In this document: positions 39,492 to 48,501 of the stretch, piece after piece
How positions within the stretch are numbered: position 1 is the first letter of the stretch
Layout: each line of letters begins with the position of its first letter
Assembly (NCBI GenBank): GCA_903916255.1
Contig: CAIWVW010000082.1
Coordinates: forward strand, 1-52,173
Direction of reading: 5' to 3'
DNA from: an uncultured Bacteroidota bacterium
Lineage (GTDB): Bacteria; Bacteroidota; Bacteroidia; JABEUT01
DNA length: 52,173 bases
Made by a program: the position numbers and the translations under genes
The notes under the pieces: generated by a model
Databases searched by the model: none
Seen by the model: only the letters and a program-made list of their open reading frames with translations
Told to the model about the DNA's origin: nothing

Positions 39492-41022
39492 TATCTTTCA
39501 AAAGCATTACCGATTTATCATTGTTCAGATAATCGGGCAGTTTATTATCAGGCGGCATAAAAAGAGCTATCCTTTTTCCTTTGCCTACTAATTCGTTATA
39601 TTGGCTTTCTGAAGGAATAAAACCATAGGCCGTTAACTTTGTATAGAACATAGCTTCTACAAAATGCCTGCCCGGAACATTGCATATTACTGTATTATCG
39701 GGTAGTTTTAATGCCTGAAATATTTTTTTGTTTTTTACCAACCGGTTATAACATTCGACATCCTGGCCCCAAAATCCATAGTCCGGTTTAAGGGAATTAA
39801 AATCAAACCGGAAAAAGGCAACAGAGACAAATACGATTACCATTGCTACCCCATTTAGTTTTACCGGTAATTTTATTTTTCCAATAATCCATTCAAATAA
39901 TGCGGTGATTAAAAATGCTAATGCAAGATACATGGGCACTTCGGCAATGGTAGTAAAGGATTGCATTTTTGTCTTCGCTAATGAGAAGAACAAGTATACA
40001 AACGCTAATGAGATGATAATAGATAGCGCTAATTTCTTGTCTGTTGCTTTCCAATAAAAAACCAACAAAGCCGGAACAATTAAATAAGGGGCAAGAGAAC
40101 CGAAAATCAATCCTATATATTTGAAATGATAACTGAATGGGCCTCCCTGTCCATCTATCACTTGTGTAAAATGGTGCAGGTTAAATTGATATTCCGTTTT
40201 TGCCTCAAACGGATACCTGCTGAAAATAAATAACTGCCAGGGTATAAAAATAACCAGCGAGATAATAAGTGCAATAAGAATAGGTTTATATTCCTTACGT
40301 TTCGATTTATGCTTTTGAAGCGTGTATAAAAACCAAATTAAATAAACCAGCAATCCGACAGCTTCTTTTGTAAGTAAAGCACAGCCGGAAAAAATTCCGG
40401 TTATAATAATCCAATAAAACTTATCAGAATATACATGCTCTACCATGGCCCAGATGCTTAATGATATATACGCCATAAACACAAGGTCATTTTGGTCGAC
40501 CGGTGCAAAGCCCGATATTAACTTCTCCAAATAAAGAGAGGTTGCAATAAGAAAAGCAGTGGTGTATCCCGTTTCATTGCTGCCTAAAAGTTTACCGGTT
40601 CTGTATGCGGCATATATTACAAATGTGCACAGCAATACCCCCGGAAGCCGGAAAGCAAGTTCGTTCACTCCAAATAATTTATAACTCAACGCGGATTGCC
40701 ACATAAAAAGAGGTTGCTTATGCAGCCAAATATGCGCCTGGTCCCAGCGGTAAGGCAAATTCAATAACGCATCATTATATAAGGTAGGCATAAGAGGATG
40801 CTGCATTAAATTCTTAGCCACCAATGCATGAAAACGCTCGTCCCAAACATTAAGGAATGGAATAATTACGGCCGCATAAAGAAAAAACAGGAATGATGCA
40901 ACCATGAGAAATAACAGGGCAGGCTTTGCTTTTTTAGAAGCGTGAAACAAAATGCTTACAAATAGAATACCAAATCCTACCCAGAAGATTTCCTTTCGCG
41001 CATCGAATAGTATTTCCATCAT
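39472..41022 (-). CDS. GT39/ArnT-like membrane glycosyltransferase
   Basis: 516 residues with about 11-13 membrane helices. The first periplasmic loop has the catalytic-type acidic motif WDERFHALVAKNLMQHP; FRLPGVLLCTFVIYAAYRTGKLLG and APVDQNDLVFMAYISLSIWAM follow as in PMT/ArnT proteins that take sugar from polyprenyl phosphate. The C-terminal part is soluble (NRLVKNKKIFQALKLPDNTVICNVPGRHFVEAMFY) and periplasmic. It would modify lipid A, glycans or proteins outside the inner membrane. The gene starts MMEILF at 41022; a TATATTTG box ends 4 bases upstream, so the mRNA may be leaderless. The 3' end overlaps the GT2 gene by 20 bases, tail to tail. Confidence 0.9.
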   Translation of the reverse strand: MMEILFDARKEIFWVGFGILFVSILFHASKKAKPALLFLMVASFLFFLYAAVIIPFLNVWDERFHALVAKNLMQHPLMPTLYNDALLNLPYRWDQAHIWLHKQPLFMWQSALSYKLFGVNELAFRLPGVLLCTFVIYAAYRTGKLLGSNETGYTTAFLIATSLYLEKLISGFAPVDQNDLVFMAYISLSIWAMVEHVYSDKFYWIIITGIFSGCALLTKEAVGLLVYLIWFLYTLQKHKSKRKEYKPILIALIISLVIFIPWQLFIFSRYPFEAKTEYQFNLHHFTQVIDGQGGPFSYHFKYIGLIFGSLAPYLIVPALLVFYWKATDKKLALSIIISLAFVYLFFSLAKTKMQSFTTIAEVPMYLALAFLITALFEWIIGKIKLPVKLNGVAMVIVFVSVAFFRFDFNSLKPDYGFWGQDVECYNRLVKNKKIFQALKLPDNTVICNVPGRHFVEAMFYTKLTAYGFIPSESQYNELVGKGKRIALFMPPDNKLPDYLNNDKSVMLLKDTIEPCE

Positions 41023-41026
41023 GAAA

Positions 41027-41034
41027 CAAATATA
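41027..41034 (-). promoter_or_regulatory. -7 box TATATTTG for the GT39 gene
   Basis: Minus-strand TAnnTTTG, only 4 bases before the ATG at 41022. Confidence 0.5.
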
Positions 41035-41103
41035 CTATCTTATACTAAAGCGTATTAATCTTCGTTCTATCTTTACTTCGTGGCAATAACTCTTCCTTTA
41101 AAA

Positions 41104-42156
41104 ATGAAATTCCTAAAAAGAATTTATTTACTTGTCCTTTTGTTGTTTGGTTATTTTCAATCTATCGGACAAACACCTTCCAATGATTTGAACTGGGTTT
41201 TAGATACTGCTAAAAGCGATGAATTCAACAGCACAACCATTAATTCATCCAAGTGGCATATTCTGGATTGCCCAAGTGGCGACTGCTGCAACTGGGGAGG
41301 AGGCACTGCCTTTGAAAGAGGAAACACAACCGATTCGGGCGGGATTTTACAATTACGCACAGATGGGCCCGGGTTTGCACCTATTCCATGCAACCGGGGT
41401 CAATTTGCCACCGGAGGAATAGCATCCGATTCGGCAAATTATTCTTACGGCTATTATGAAATGTATGCCCAGCTGCCCGGTTTTTATAGCAACGGAAGCC
41501 CTTGCTGCGGCAAAATCCAACCCAGTTTGTGGATGGCATACCAGGTAAACGATACCTCCTGCATTGAAATACATAATGAAATCGACCCTGTAATTCCGGG
41601 TCCTCTTTATACGAATGCCAGCACTATTGTATCGGGCTGGAGCTACCAGAACGGAAATTGCAATTTCAATACGATAGGCGAAGCCCAGTTTAATAGCCCG
41701 GTTCCGTTATTTTCAGGCTATCATAAATATGGCCTTGAATGGAACACGAATAAAATAATTTTTCTTTTTGATGATGCGGCTTATTCCGAAAATTACAACA
41801 GCCCCACCATGACTATGCATCCGTTATTTCTTTATATAGAGGATGGGCTTGCTGACACAACCTATTCCTTTTGCCCCAACACAACCTTTCCGCAATATAT
41901 GAATATCGATTATTTCAGGTATTACAAATTAAACCTTGATTGCGGAACAAGCACTACTATTCTTACTAATGCAGACCTTGCAGCGTATATTTATTCCGTA
42001 AAATCGGACATTACATTTGGCAATGGCAGCAGTTCCGTTACCTTAAATAACACTGACGTAAAATATTTCAGGGCCGTAAATACTATAACCATCAATGGCA
42101 CATTCACCGCTCCTTTGGGAAGCGAGTTTGGCTTGATACCTACGGCATGTCACTAA
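41104..42156 (+). CDS. Secreted GH16-like protein with altered catalytic motif
   Basis: 350 residues from the ATG at 41104 (a GTG at 41080 is less likely). Signal peptide 1-22 (MKFLKRIYLLVLLLFG, then YFQSIG). The GH16 jelly-roll is suggested by SDEFNSTTINSSKW, YSYGYYEMYAQLPG and SLWMAYQ. The catalytic strand, normally E-x-D-x-(x)-E, reads CIEIHNEIDP (Glu155, His157, Glu159), so the assisting Asp is His. HKYGLEWNTNKIIFLFDD and MNIDYFRYYKL fit the end of the domain. A tail (about 290-350, VKSDITFGNGSSSVTLNN) resembles coat-hanger-type surface repeats. Cys pairs (CC at 61-62 and 134-135) suggest disulphides. It is followed after 22 bases by the S74 protein. Confidence 0.72.
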   Translation: MKFLKRIYLLVLLLFGYFQSIGQTPSNDLNWVLDTAKSDEFNSTTINSSKWHILDCPSGDCCNWGGGTAFERGNTTDSGGILQLRTDGPGFAPIPCNRGQFATGGIASDSANYSYGYYEMYAQLPGFYSNGSPCCGKIQPSLWMAYQVNDTSCIEIHNEIDPVIPGPLYTNASTIVSGWSYQNGNCNFNTIGEAQFNSPVPLFSGYHKYGLEWNTNKIIFLFDDAAYSENYNSPTMTMHPLFLYIEDGLADTTYSFCPNTTFPQYMNIDYFRYYKLNLDCGTSTTILTNADLAAYIYSVKSDITFGNGSSSVTLNNTDVKYFRAVNTITINGTFTAPLGSEFGLIPTACH

Positions 42157-42178
42157 CTATAATTTTAACCGGACAAAA

Positions 42179-43126
42179 ATGAAAACATTAAATTCACTTT
42201 TATTATTAGCAACATCGTTTTGCATTTGTCAGCCGATTTTTTCACAACTAAAGCTCTATTCCAATGGGAACCTATCTATTGGCAGCATTACCCAACCTCC
42301 GCCCAATGCCGAATTACAAGTTATTGGCAATACAGTATTTTCACAAAACATTGGAGCTATTGCATCATCAGCCTATATAAAAGGCCTGAATAATTTTTCT
42401 ACCGATAGCTTGCCTGATTATTCATGGAGAGGAGATACGCTTACAGGTATTTTTCATCCGGCGCTTAACATACTTGCATTTTCAAATACAGGCAGGGAAA
42501 GTATGCGGCTCAGTTCCTCCAATAATTTGCTTATCGGCTCCATAGCTGATAATGGTGACAGGCTACAGATAACAGGTGGCTTAAATACAAACCCCCTGGA
42601 CATTTATTCAAATAGTACAATCGCAACAGGATACTCGGGTATAAACTGGCTGAATGATACCAACACGAAAGCCTGGGATGTAAAGTATAACAATGCAGAT
42701 AAATTTTACGTTTATGGAAACGGGCAGGCATATAGTTTCGGTTGGAACACCATGAGCGACTCCACACTAAAAGAAAACATACATGCCATACCCAACGCAT
42801 TGAATAAAGTATTGAAACTGCAGGGTGTTACCTATAATTTAAAGCAATCAACAGAAACAGCCGATATTTCAAATAAAATAATAACCCATCCCTCGCCTGT
42901 AAAAATGGGATTGGTGGCACAATCTGTAGAAAGAGTAGTTCCGGAAGTAGTTACAACTACCGGCGATGGATTAAAAACTGTGGCCTATGGTAATTTAGTT
43001 GGCTTATTAATTGAAGCAATCAAAGAGGAAGATGCTAAAGTGAATTATTTGCAACACCGGTTAGACAGTTGTATTTCAGCAAACAACTTCCACAAAGAAC
43101 TTTCGCCAAATACAATCAATAAATAA
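42179..43126 (+). CDS. Secreted protein with S74 intramolecular chaperone domain
   Basis: 315 residues. Signal peptide MKTLNSLLLLATSFCICQPIFSQ, then a beta-rich repeat part (LYSNGNLSIGSITQPPPNAELQVIGNTVFSQ) like tail-fibre-type trimers. The C-terminal domain (about 205-300) is an S74 chaperone: MSDSTLKENI (the Ser-Asp autocleavage region and Lys), LKLQGVTYNLKQ, KMGLVAQSVERVVPEVV and VAYGNLVGLLIEAIKE followed by a coiled coil. In known members the domain trimerises, helps folding and cuts itself off. It probably forms a surface fibre. It lies 22 bases after the GH16-like gene and overlaps the NHL gene by 11 bases, tail to tail. Confidence 0.88.
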   Translation: MKTLNSLLLLATSFCICQPIFSQLKLYSNGNLSIGSITQPPPNAELQVIGNTVFSQNIGAIASSAYIKGLNNFSTDSLPDYSWRGDTLTGIFHPALNILAFSNTGRESMRLSSSNNLLIGSIADNGDRLQITGGLNTNPLDIYSNSTIATGYSGINWLNDTNTKAWDVKYNNADKFYVYGNGQAYSFGWNTMSDSTLKENIHAIPNALNKVLKLQGVTYNLKQSTETADISNKIITHPSPVKMGLVAQSVERVVPEVVTTTGDGLKTVAYGNLVGLLIEAIKEEDAKVNYLQHRLDSCISANNFHKELSPNTINK

Positions 43127-44477
43127 CCAGCTTCCCTGCTCCATACAAACTGTTGGAGGTTGAAATAATCCGGTAGAGGTAAACTCCTGCCGAACATGCG
43201 CTTAAATTTATTTGTGTTTCCGCCGTATTAAGCGCTACGTAAGCAATTTTTTGACCCAAAACATTATATACCTCCAATTGCAATGAAGGAAAAATATCCT
43301 CTATCTTAATTGTAAATGTTCCTTGGTTCGGATTGGGATAAACAGAAATTTTTGGCAGATTGGCTCCCACCGGAAGCGCGCTTAATTTTTCAATCGTATT
43401 ATTAAATGCATTTGCAAAATATAAATTATCGGATGCATCTGCCGAAATACTTACCGGGTCGAATATAGATGCCAATGTTGCAGTATCGCCAAGCCCTGTA
43501 TATCCTGCAATTCCATTACCTGCAATAGTAGAAATTATTCCATCCCGGTTAATTTTCCGGATGCGGTTATTGAAACCGTCGGTGATATATATATTCCCTC
43601 CATTATCTATTCCGACTCCGGCAGCATTATATAATTCAGATAAAATGGATTGGCCGCCATCACCCGAAAATCCGGGTAATCCATTTCCCGCAATGGTCGA
43701 TATAATGCCTTTCTGGTTTACTTTGCGGATACAGTTATTGCTTTCGTCGGCAATATATAAATTGCCTGCACCGTCAACTGCCACACCCGACGGGTAATAG
43801 AGTGCAGCCTGTATTGCAGCGCCGCCATCACCGGCATATCCTCTTGCACCGCTACCTGCAATGGTCGAAATAATTCCATTGGGATTTATTTTGCGCACCC
43901 GGTTATTAAATTCGTCGGCTACATACATATTACCCAAATCATCTCCGCAAATTCCGGCAGGGTCTTCAAAAGTGGCAGCTATGGCAAGGCCTCCATCGCC
44001 AGAAAAACCGTAATTTCCGTTCCCGGCAAAGGTGCTTATGATGCCGTTAACATCAATTTTCCGTATGCGTTCATTGCCAATATCGGCAACATAAATATTA
44101 CCCGAAGCATCTTCATAAATTCCCATTGGCCCGTTTAGTTCAGCTGCTGTAGAAGGACCGCCATCGCCGGAATACCCATAAATTCCATTACCTGCAATGG
44201 TGGTTATTTCACCCAATACATCTACTTCTCTAAGCCTCGAATTACCCCAATCGGAAATAAATACATTATCCTTGCTATCGATATATACAGAAATTGGGGT
44301 GCTTAAGTGCGCATTTATAGCGGGGCCTCCGTCGCCCGAATAACTTCCATGACGCTGTCCCGCAAAATCATTAATTACATAGCTTTGTGAATACAAGAAT
44401 TTACAACTTGCACAAACCAATAAAACAAGCACGCTGTAGTTTCTCATTCTTTTTCTTACGAAATTCGCCACACGCAT
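43116..44477 (-). CDS. NHL-repeat protein with type A T9SS sorting domain
   Basis: 453 residues. The first ATG is at 44477; a second one at 44447 (MRNYSVLVLLVCASC) also gives a good signal peptide. About six NHL blades repeat the phrase TTIAGNGxxGYSGDGGP, then LxxPxGIxxDxxGNIYVAD, NxRIRKI; together they form one beta-propeller. The last 80 residues (LPKISVYPNPNQGTFTIKIE through AGVYLYRIIS to GKLVIY) are a type A sorting domain for export by the type IX system. A surface-exposed or released binding protein is inferred. Its promoter box is at 44516-44523. Confidence 0.9.
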   Translation of the reverse strand: MRVANFVRKRMRNYSVLVLLVCASCKFLYSQSYVINDFAGQRHGSYSGDGGPAINAHLSTPISVYIDSKDNVFISDWGNSRLREVDVLGEITTIAGNGIYGYSGDGGPSTAAELNGPMGIYEDASGNIYVADIGNERIRKIDVNGIISTFAGNGNYGFSGDGGLAIAATFEDPAGICGDDLGNMYVADEFNNRVRKINPNGIISTIAGSGARGYAGDGGAAIQAALYYPSGVAVDGAGNLYIADESNNCIRKVNQKGIISTIAGNGLPGFSGDGGQSILSELYNAAGVGIDNGGNIYITDGFNNRIRKINRDGIISTIAGNGIAGYTGLGDTATLASIFDPVSISADASDNLYFANAFNNTIEKLSALPVGANLPKISVYPNPNQGTFTIKIEDIFPSLQLEVYNVLGQKIAYVALNTAETQINLSACSAGVYLYRIISTSNSLYGAGKLVIY

Positions 44478-44515
44478 TTAACGGCTTTATAAACTCATAA
44501 AGGGGCAGATTATTG

Positions 44516-44523
44516 CAAATGTA
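44516..44523 (-). promoter_or_regulatory. -7 box TACATTTG for the NHL gene
   Basis: Minus-strand TAnnTTTG, 38 bases before the ATG at 44477. Confidence 0.5.
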
Positions 44524-44576
44524 TGCAATCAGCCACTTTTACAATAAACTAAACACACCAGCTAACATTGGATACT

Positions 44577-44822
44577 ATGGAAACAACCACCCAAAAAAAT
44601 ATCGTATTAAAAGATACCCTGAAACGCTCCATAGTAAAATCGCTTTCCTACAGATTGGTGATAATTATTCTGGACTTTACAACCGTTTATATATTTACAG
44701 GGCAAGTTAAACTGGCAATCGGGTTTATGCTGGTAAGCAATATATACACCACTGTCGCTTATTTCTTACATGAAAGGCTGTGGGATAAAATAAAATGGGG
44801 AAGGGCAACTCCGGTTGACTGA
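44577..44822 (+). CDS. DUF2061 small membrane protein
   Basis: 81 residues from the ATG at 44577 (TTG at 44568 less likely). DUF2061 pattern: LKRSIVKSLSYRLVIIILDFTTVYIFTGQVKLAIGFMLVSNIYTTVAYFLHERLWDKIKWG, two membrane helices with the conserved YFLHERxWxxIxWG end. Function unknown; in many genomes it sits near sulphur-assimilation genes, but no such gene is seen here. Confidence 0.88.
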   Translation: METTTQKNIVLKDTLKRSIVKSLSYRLVIIILDFTTVYIFTGQVKLAIGFMLVSNIYTTVAYFLHERLWDKIKWGRATPVD

Positions 44823-44863
44823 ACTGTTTATGAAAAGTAAATTACATCAACTATTTACTTTTA

Positions 44864-44871
44864 TACATTTG
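44864..44871 (+). promoter_or_regulatory. -7 box TACATTTG for the PagL-like gene
   Basis: TAnnTTTG match 16 bases before the ATG at 44888. Confidence 0.5.
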
Positions 44872-44887
44872 CGCACTATTATTCTCC

Positions 44888-46066
44888 ATGAAGATTCGAT
44901 TTGTTTTCATTTTATGGGCCATCTTGTATTCCTCAATCTGTATTAGTCAAACCGATTCAGGAAAATCATGCCATTCCTTTTTTATCGAGCCGGAAATTCT
45001 GGCAGGTAAAATTGCGCCTAATTATGAACCCTACCCTCCTTCTTCAGCAAAAGAAACTTTTGTGCTCGATTTTGGCGAATCGAATATCGACAATAAACCT
45101 TGGTCCAGATATTATAACCATCCCGATGCAGGTATTTCAGTTGCCTTTTCGCAATTAGGAAATCCGTCTGTTTTCGGAAACGAATTAGATGTAATGCCCT
45201 TCATTACCTTTAATACAACCCGAAGGTTAAAAAACACCTGGTATTTTAAAATTGGCATTGGAGCCTCCTTTTTCACCAAACATTTCGATTCAGTCTCCAA
45301 TCCGGAAGATAATGCCATTGGTTCAACTGTTACCTGGAACTTTAAATTATTTATTTATCGGAGTTTGTGGGTAACTAAAAATTTCAATTTCCGCCTTTGC
45401 GGCGGATATTGCCATAGTTCCGACGGACATACCGCATTGCCTAATTTAGGATTGAATTCAGCGTTAATTGGCATAAGCGCCCAATTTAACAGGCATCCTG
45501 CCGACCCGGATTTTTTATATCCTGAAAAACCCGTTGAAAAAACACCCGATGAATACTTTATTCAGTTGCGCACCGGATTTGGGATGCATGCACGGGGAAG
45601 CCCTTTTGGCCCTTATGACGGGCCAATTTATGGTGTAGGTTCTGCGGCTATTTCAGGTGGAATTATATTTAACAAACATGTAAAAGTAAGGGCCGGATTT
45701 ACCTACCGGGATTATGGAAAACTGATGGATTATACAGGGCAACCCTATTCTACCTGGCAATCTTCCAATATCATCTTCTCGCTTGGCTGTGAGTTTTTGG
45801 TGGGCCATTTTGGTTTGGATATTGAAGGAGGTATTAATCTATACAAGCCTTTTTACCATCATTTTTACGAAGACTACGAAGGTAGCACGACATCTACCTT
45901 TTACTACCTGAAAAGCATCTTCCCTATGCGGTTGGGGTTGAATTATTATTTCATAAATCCGGCTAAAAATACCCGCTTCAATATATTTATGGGAGCTGAT
46001 ATAGATGCCAATTTCGGGCAGGCTGACTTCAGCGAACTCAATTTGGGGTATAGTATTCGCCTTTAA
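44888..46066 (+). CDS. Acyloxyacyl hydrolase (PagL-like lipid A deacylase)
   Basis: 392 residues with signal peptide MKIRFVFILWAILYSSICISQ and an outer-membrane barrel rich in aromatic strands. The PagL catalytic region reads GGYCHSSDGHTALPNLGLNSALIG (about residues 175-198), matching the H-x-S-(N/D)-x(8-10)-P-N-x-G pattern, with His and Ser of the active site kept; the usual Asn after Ser is Asp. A Glu of the triad is not obvious. The protein is twice PagL's length (about 170), with an added C-terminal half of barrel strands (KVRAGFTYRDYG, MRLGLNYYFINP). It likely removes a 3-O acyl chain from lipid A. A promoter box lies 16 bases upstream. Confidence 0.82.
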   Translation: MKIRFVFILWAILYSSICISQTDSGKSCHSFFIEPEILAGKIAPNYEPYPPSSAKETFVLDFGESNIDNKPWSRYYNHPDAGISVAFSQLGNPSVFGNELDVMPFITFNTTRRLKNTWYFKIGIGASFFTKHFDSVSNPEDNAIGSTVTWNFKLFIYRSLWVTKNFNFRLCGGYCHSSDGHTALPNLGLNSALIGISAQFNRHPADPDFLYPEKPVEKTPDEYFIQLRTGFGMHARGSPFGPYDGPIYGVGSAAISGGIIFNKHVKVRAGFTYRDYGKLMDYTGQPYSTWQSSNIIFSLGCEFLVGHFGLDIEGGINLYKPFYHHFYEDYEGSTTSTFYYLKSIFPMRLGLNYYFINPAKNTRFNIFMGADIDANFGQADFSELNLGYSIRL

Positions 46067-46196
46067 AACACCACAAAATGAGGCGGTTGAATTACTGCAT
46101 TGTTTAGTGAAAAATCCCATCCACCGATTTTTCTATGATAATACTCATAAAAAAATAAATATGTGCCTTTTTGTCTAACGCAGCACTTTTTCGTTA

Positions 46197-46204
46197 TAAA
46201 TTTG
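46197..46204 (+). promoter_or_regulatory. -7 box TAAATTTG for kup
   Basis: TAnnTTTG match; a TTTG at 46170-46173 sits 23 bases upstream as a possible -33 element. It predicts a start near 46210 and a leader of about 210 bases before the ATG at 46420. Confidence 0.5.
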
Positions 46205-46217
46205 CTTCCTCAAATTA

Positions 46218-46294
46218 TTTCCTTCCATTGGAAACCATGAATGGGCTCAATTCGCTCTTAATACATCCGCCACCTTGCTGTGGCTGCGAGCCCA
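46218..46294 (+). promoter_or_regulatory. Candidate structured 5' leader of kup
   Basis: Two adjacent structures lie at the front of the predicted leader. The first is TTTCC (46218-46222) with GGAAA (46230-46234), loop 7. The second has an outer stem TGGGCTC (46242-46248) with GAGCCCA (46288-46294), enclosing GCCAC (46269-46273) with GTGGC (46280-46284), loop 6. No run of T follows, so it is not a simple terminator. A metabolite- or ion-sensing role is only a hypothesis. The rest of the 353-base gap (46067-46196 and 46295-46419) shows no gene. Confidence 0.4.
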
Positions 46295-46419
46295 CTATGT
46301 AAAAACACTACAACTCACTTTCCTGTTTTGTACAGGTATTTGAACATTGCATAAAGCAATTAATAATGACTCCATTAACCGGAATTAAGATTAAGATTTT
46401 TTATTGAACATAAATACAA

Positions 46420-48399
46420 ATGACATCAGAACATTTTAAAAAAGTAACTGCCGCAGGAATGCTGATAACAATCGGCATTATTTTCGGAGATATAGGTACT
46501 TCTCCTCTTTATACGCTACAAAACATTATTAAAGACGGAGGTTCATCTTCCAGAGAGGTTATTATGGGAGCCATTTCCTGTGTTTTCTGGACCCTGACCC
46601 TTCAAACCACTTTTAAATATGTATTCATGACCCTTCAGGCCGATAACCATGGTGAAGGTGGTATATTTTCATTGTATGCTTTAGTAAACAAACTTGGCAA
46701 ACGCCTGTTCCTGCCTACCATTATTGGCGCAGGAACATTGCTAGCCGATGGAATTATTACTCCTCCCATAAGCGTTTCTTCTGCTGTGGAAGGGTTGAAT
46801 GGAGTAAAAGGCCTGGAAAATACTATCGTTCCCGGAAACGATTTGGTTATCGGAATTGTTCTTGGCATAATAGTAGCATTATTCCTTTTTCAACGGTTTG
46901 GCACCAAGATTGTAGGCAGCTCTTTCGGGCCCATTATGCTTGTGTGGTTTTCAATGATAGCCGTATTGGGCTTTCTGCAAATTATCCACTATCCTCAAAT
47001 TATTGCATCGTTAAATCCCATGTATGGATGGAACCTTCTGGTAAACCACCCTAAAGGATTCTGGTTGTTAGGCGCCATTTTTCTGTGTACCACAGGTGCA
47101 GAAGCCCTTTACTCTGATTTGGGGCATTGCGGCAGGAAAAACATTCAGGCAAGTTGGGTATTTGTTAAAATCGCCCTTGTGCTTAATTACCTGGGGCAAG
47201 GTGCATGGATTCTGTTGCAGGATAAACCTGTTACCGCTGAAGTAAACCCGTTCTTCTGCATTGTTCCGACTTTCTTCCTTATTCCATGTGTCCTTATTGC
47301 AACAGCGGCTACTGTTATAGCCAGCCAAGCCCTTATCAGCGGGTCCTACACACTTATCAGCGAAGCCATATTGCTCAATTTCTGGCCAAAGGTTACGGTT
47401 AAATACCCCACCAATATCCGCGGGCAAATTTATATCCCCAGCATTAACTGGATATTATGTCTCGGTTGCATATTAGTGGTTCTTTATTTCCGTACCTCGG
47501 AAAACATGGCTGCTGCTTACGGATTCTCCATTACCGTTGCCATGCTTATGACCACCATACTCATGTTTTATTTCCTTCGTTACCGGAAACATTATTCCTG
47601 GGCTATTGTAATTCCTATCCTTGCTATATTTTTAACGGTAGAGACATCTTTTTTCGTTGCGAATGCGGCCAAACTTTTAAAACGATTAATGTTCCTTGTA
47701 TTCGAGGGCGGACTTATTTTTACCATGTATATATGGTACAGGGCCAGGAAAATCAATAACCGCTTTTTGAATTTTGTAAACATTCGCGAACAAATTCCGC
47801 TACTTAAAGATTTAAGCGCCGACCAAACGGTTGCCAAATTTTCCTCCAACCTTATCTATATGAGTAAGGCAAATAATCCTGCCGAGATAGAACAAAAAAT
47901 TATTTATTCCATTTTCAGCCGACAGCCGAAACGCGCCGACATATATTGGTTTGTTCATATTGAGCGCACCAATGAACCTTACACTCTGGAATATAGTGTA
48001 GATGAAATGGAAGACGATAAAGTAATCCGCGTGGAGTTCCGCTTGGGTTTCCGTGTGCAGGCGCGTGTGAATGTGCTGTTCCGCAAAGTAGTGGAAGAAA
48101 TGGTAGCCAATAAAGAATTGAATATCACAAGCCGCTATCCCTCCTTGAAAAAATATCATCTTGCCTCCGATTTCCGCTTTGTAATACTTGAAAAATTCCT
48201 CTCCTTTGAAAATGAATTCAGCTTGCGTGAAAATTTCATTTTGCGCAGTTATTTCTTTATAAAACATCTTGCCCAGTCCGAAGCAAAAGCCTTTGGATTA
48301 GATACCAGTGAAACAAGAGTAGAAAAAATTCCGCTTATTGTAAACCCCGTTTCGAATATTCAAATGAAACGGGTGGAGCCGCGCAATTCAAAGAAATAG
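46420..48399 (+). CDS. kup: KUP/HAK/KT potassium uptake transporter
   Basis: 659 residues: about 12 membrane helices (1-450), then a cytoplasmic domain (450-659). Family motifs: GIIFGDIGTSPLYTLQ at the first helix, LQADNHGEGGIFSLYALV, GAGTLLADGIITPPISVSSAVEGL, FLCTTGAEALYSDLGHCGRKNIQASW, NYLGQGAWIL and SQALISGSYTLISEAILLNFWP. It takes up K+, probably with protons. The start ATG at 46420 gives MTSEHFKKVTAAGM. The predicted leader is unusually long and foldable. A perfect bidirectional terminator lies between it and the convergent SprB gene. Confidence 0.95.
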   Translation: MTSEHFKKVTAAGMLITIGIIFGDIGTSPLYTLQNIIKDGGSSSREVIMGAISCVFWTLTLQTTFKYVFMTLQADNHGEGGIFSLYALVNKLGKRLFLPTIIGAGTLLADGIITPPISVSSAVEGLNGVKGLENTIVPGNDLVIGIVLGIIVALFLFQRFGTKIVGSSFGPIMLVWFSMIAVLGFLQIIHYPQIIASLNPMYGWNLLVNHPKGFWLLGAIFLCTTGAEALYSDLGHCGRKNIQASWVFVKIALVLNYLGQGAWILLQDKPVTAEVNPFFCIVPTFFLIPCVLIATAATVIASQALISGSYTLISEAILLNFWPKVTVKYPTNIRGQIYIPSINWILCLGCILVVLYFRTSENMAAAYGFSITVAMLMTTILMFYFLRYRKHYSWAIVIPILAIFLTVETSFFVANAAKLLKRLMFLVFEGGLIFTMYIWYRARKINNRFLNFVNIREQIPLLKDLSADQTVAKFSSNLIYMSKANNPAEIEQKIIYSIFSRQPKRADIYWFVHIERTNEPYTLEYSVDEMEDDKVIRVEFRLGFRVQARVNVLFRKVVEEMVANKELNITSRYPSLKKYHLASDFRFVILEKFLSFENEFSLRENFILRSYFFIKHLAQSEAKAFGLDTSETRVEKIPLIVNPVSNIQMKRVEPRNSKK

Positions 48400-48442
48400 G
48401 CTTCGGGAAATAATAACAAAAAGCCTTCACCGGTCGATTTAT

Positions 48443-48485
48443 AAATGAGCGAGGCCCTGATATAATGTCAGGGCCTCGCTCATTT
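48443..48485. terminator. Bidirectional terminator between kup and the SprB-like gene
   Basis: Two perfect 18-base arms (48443-48460 and 48468-48485, core GAGCGAGGCCCTGA) with a 7-base loop. The outer AAAT/ATTT ends and the following TTATTTT give T runs on both strands. It lies 43 bases after the kup stop and 16 bases before the SprB-like stop. Confidence 0.92.
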
Positions 48486-48501
48486 TATTTTGCTTTTCTT
48501 T

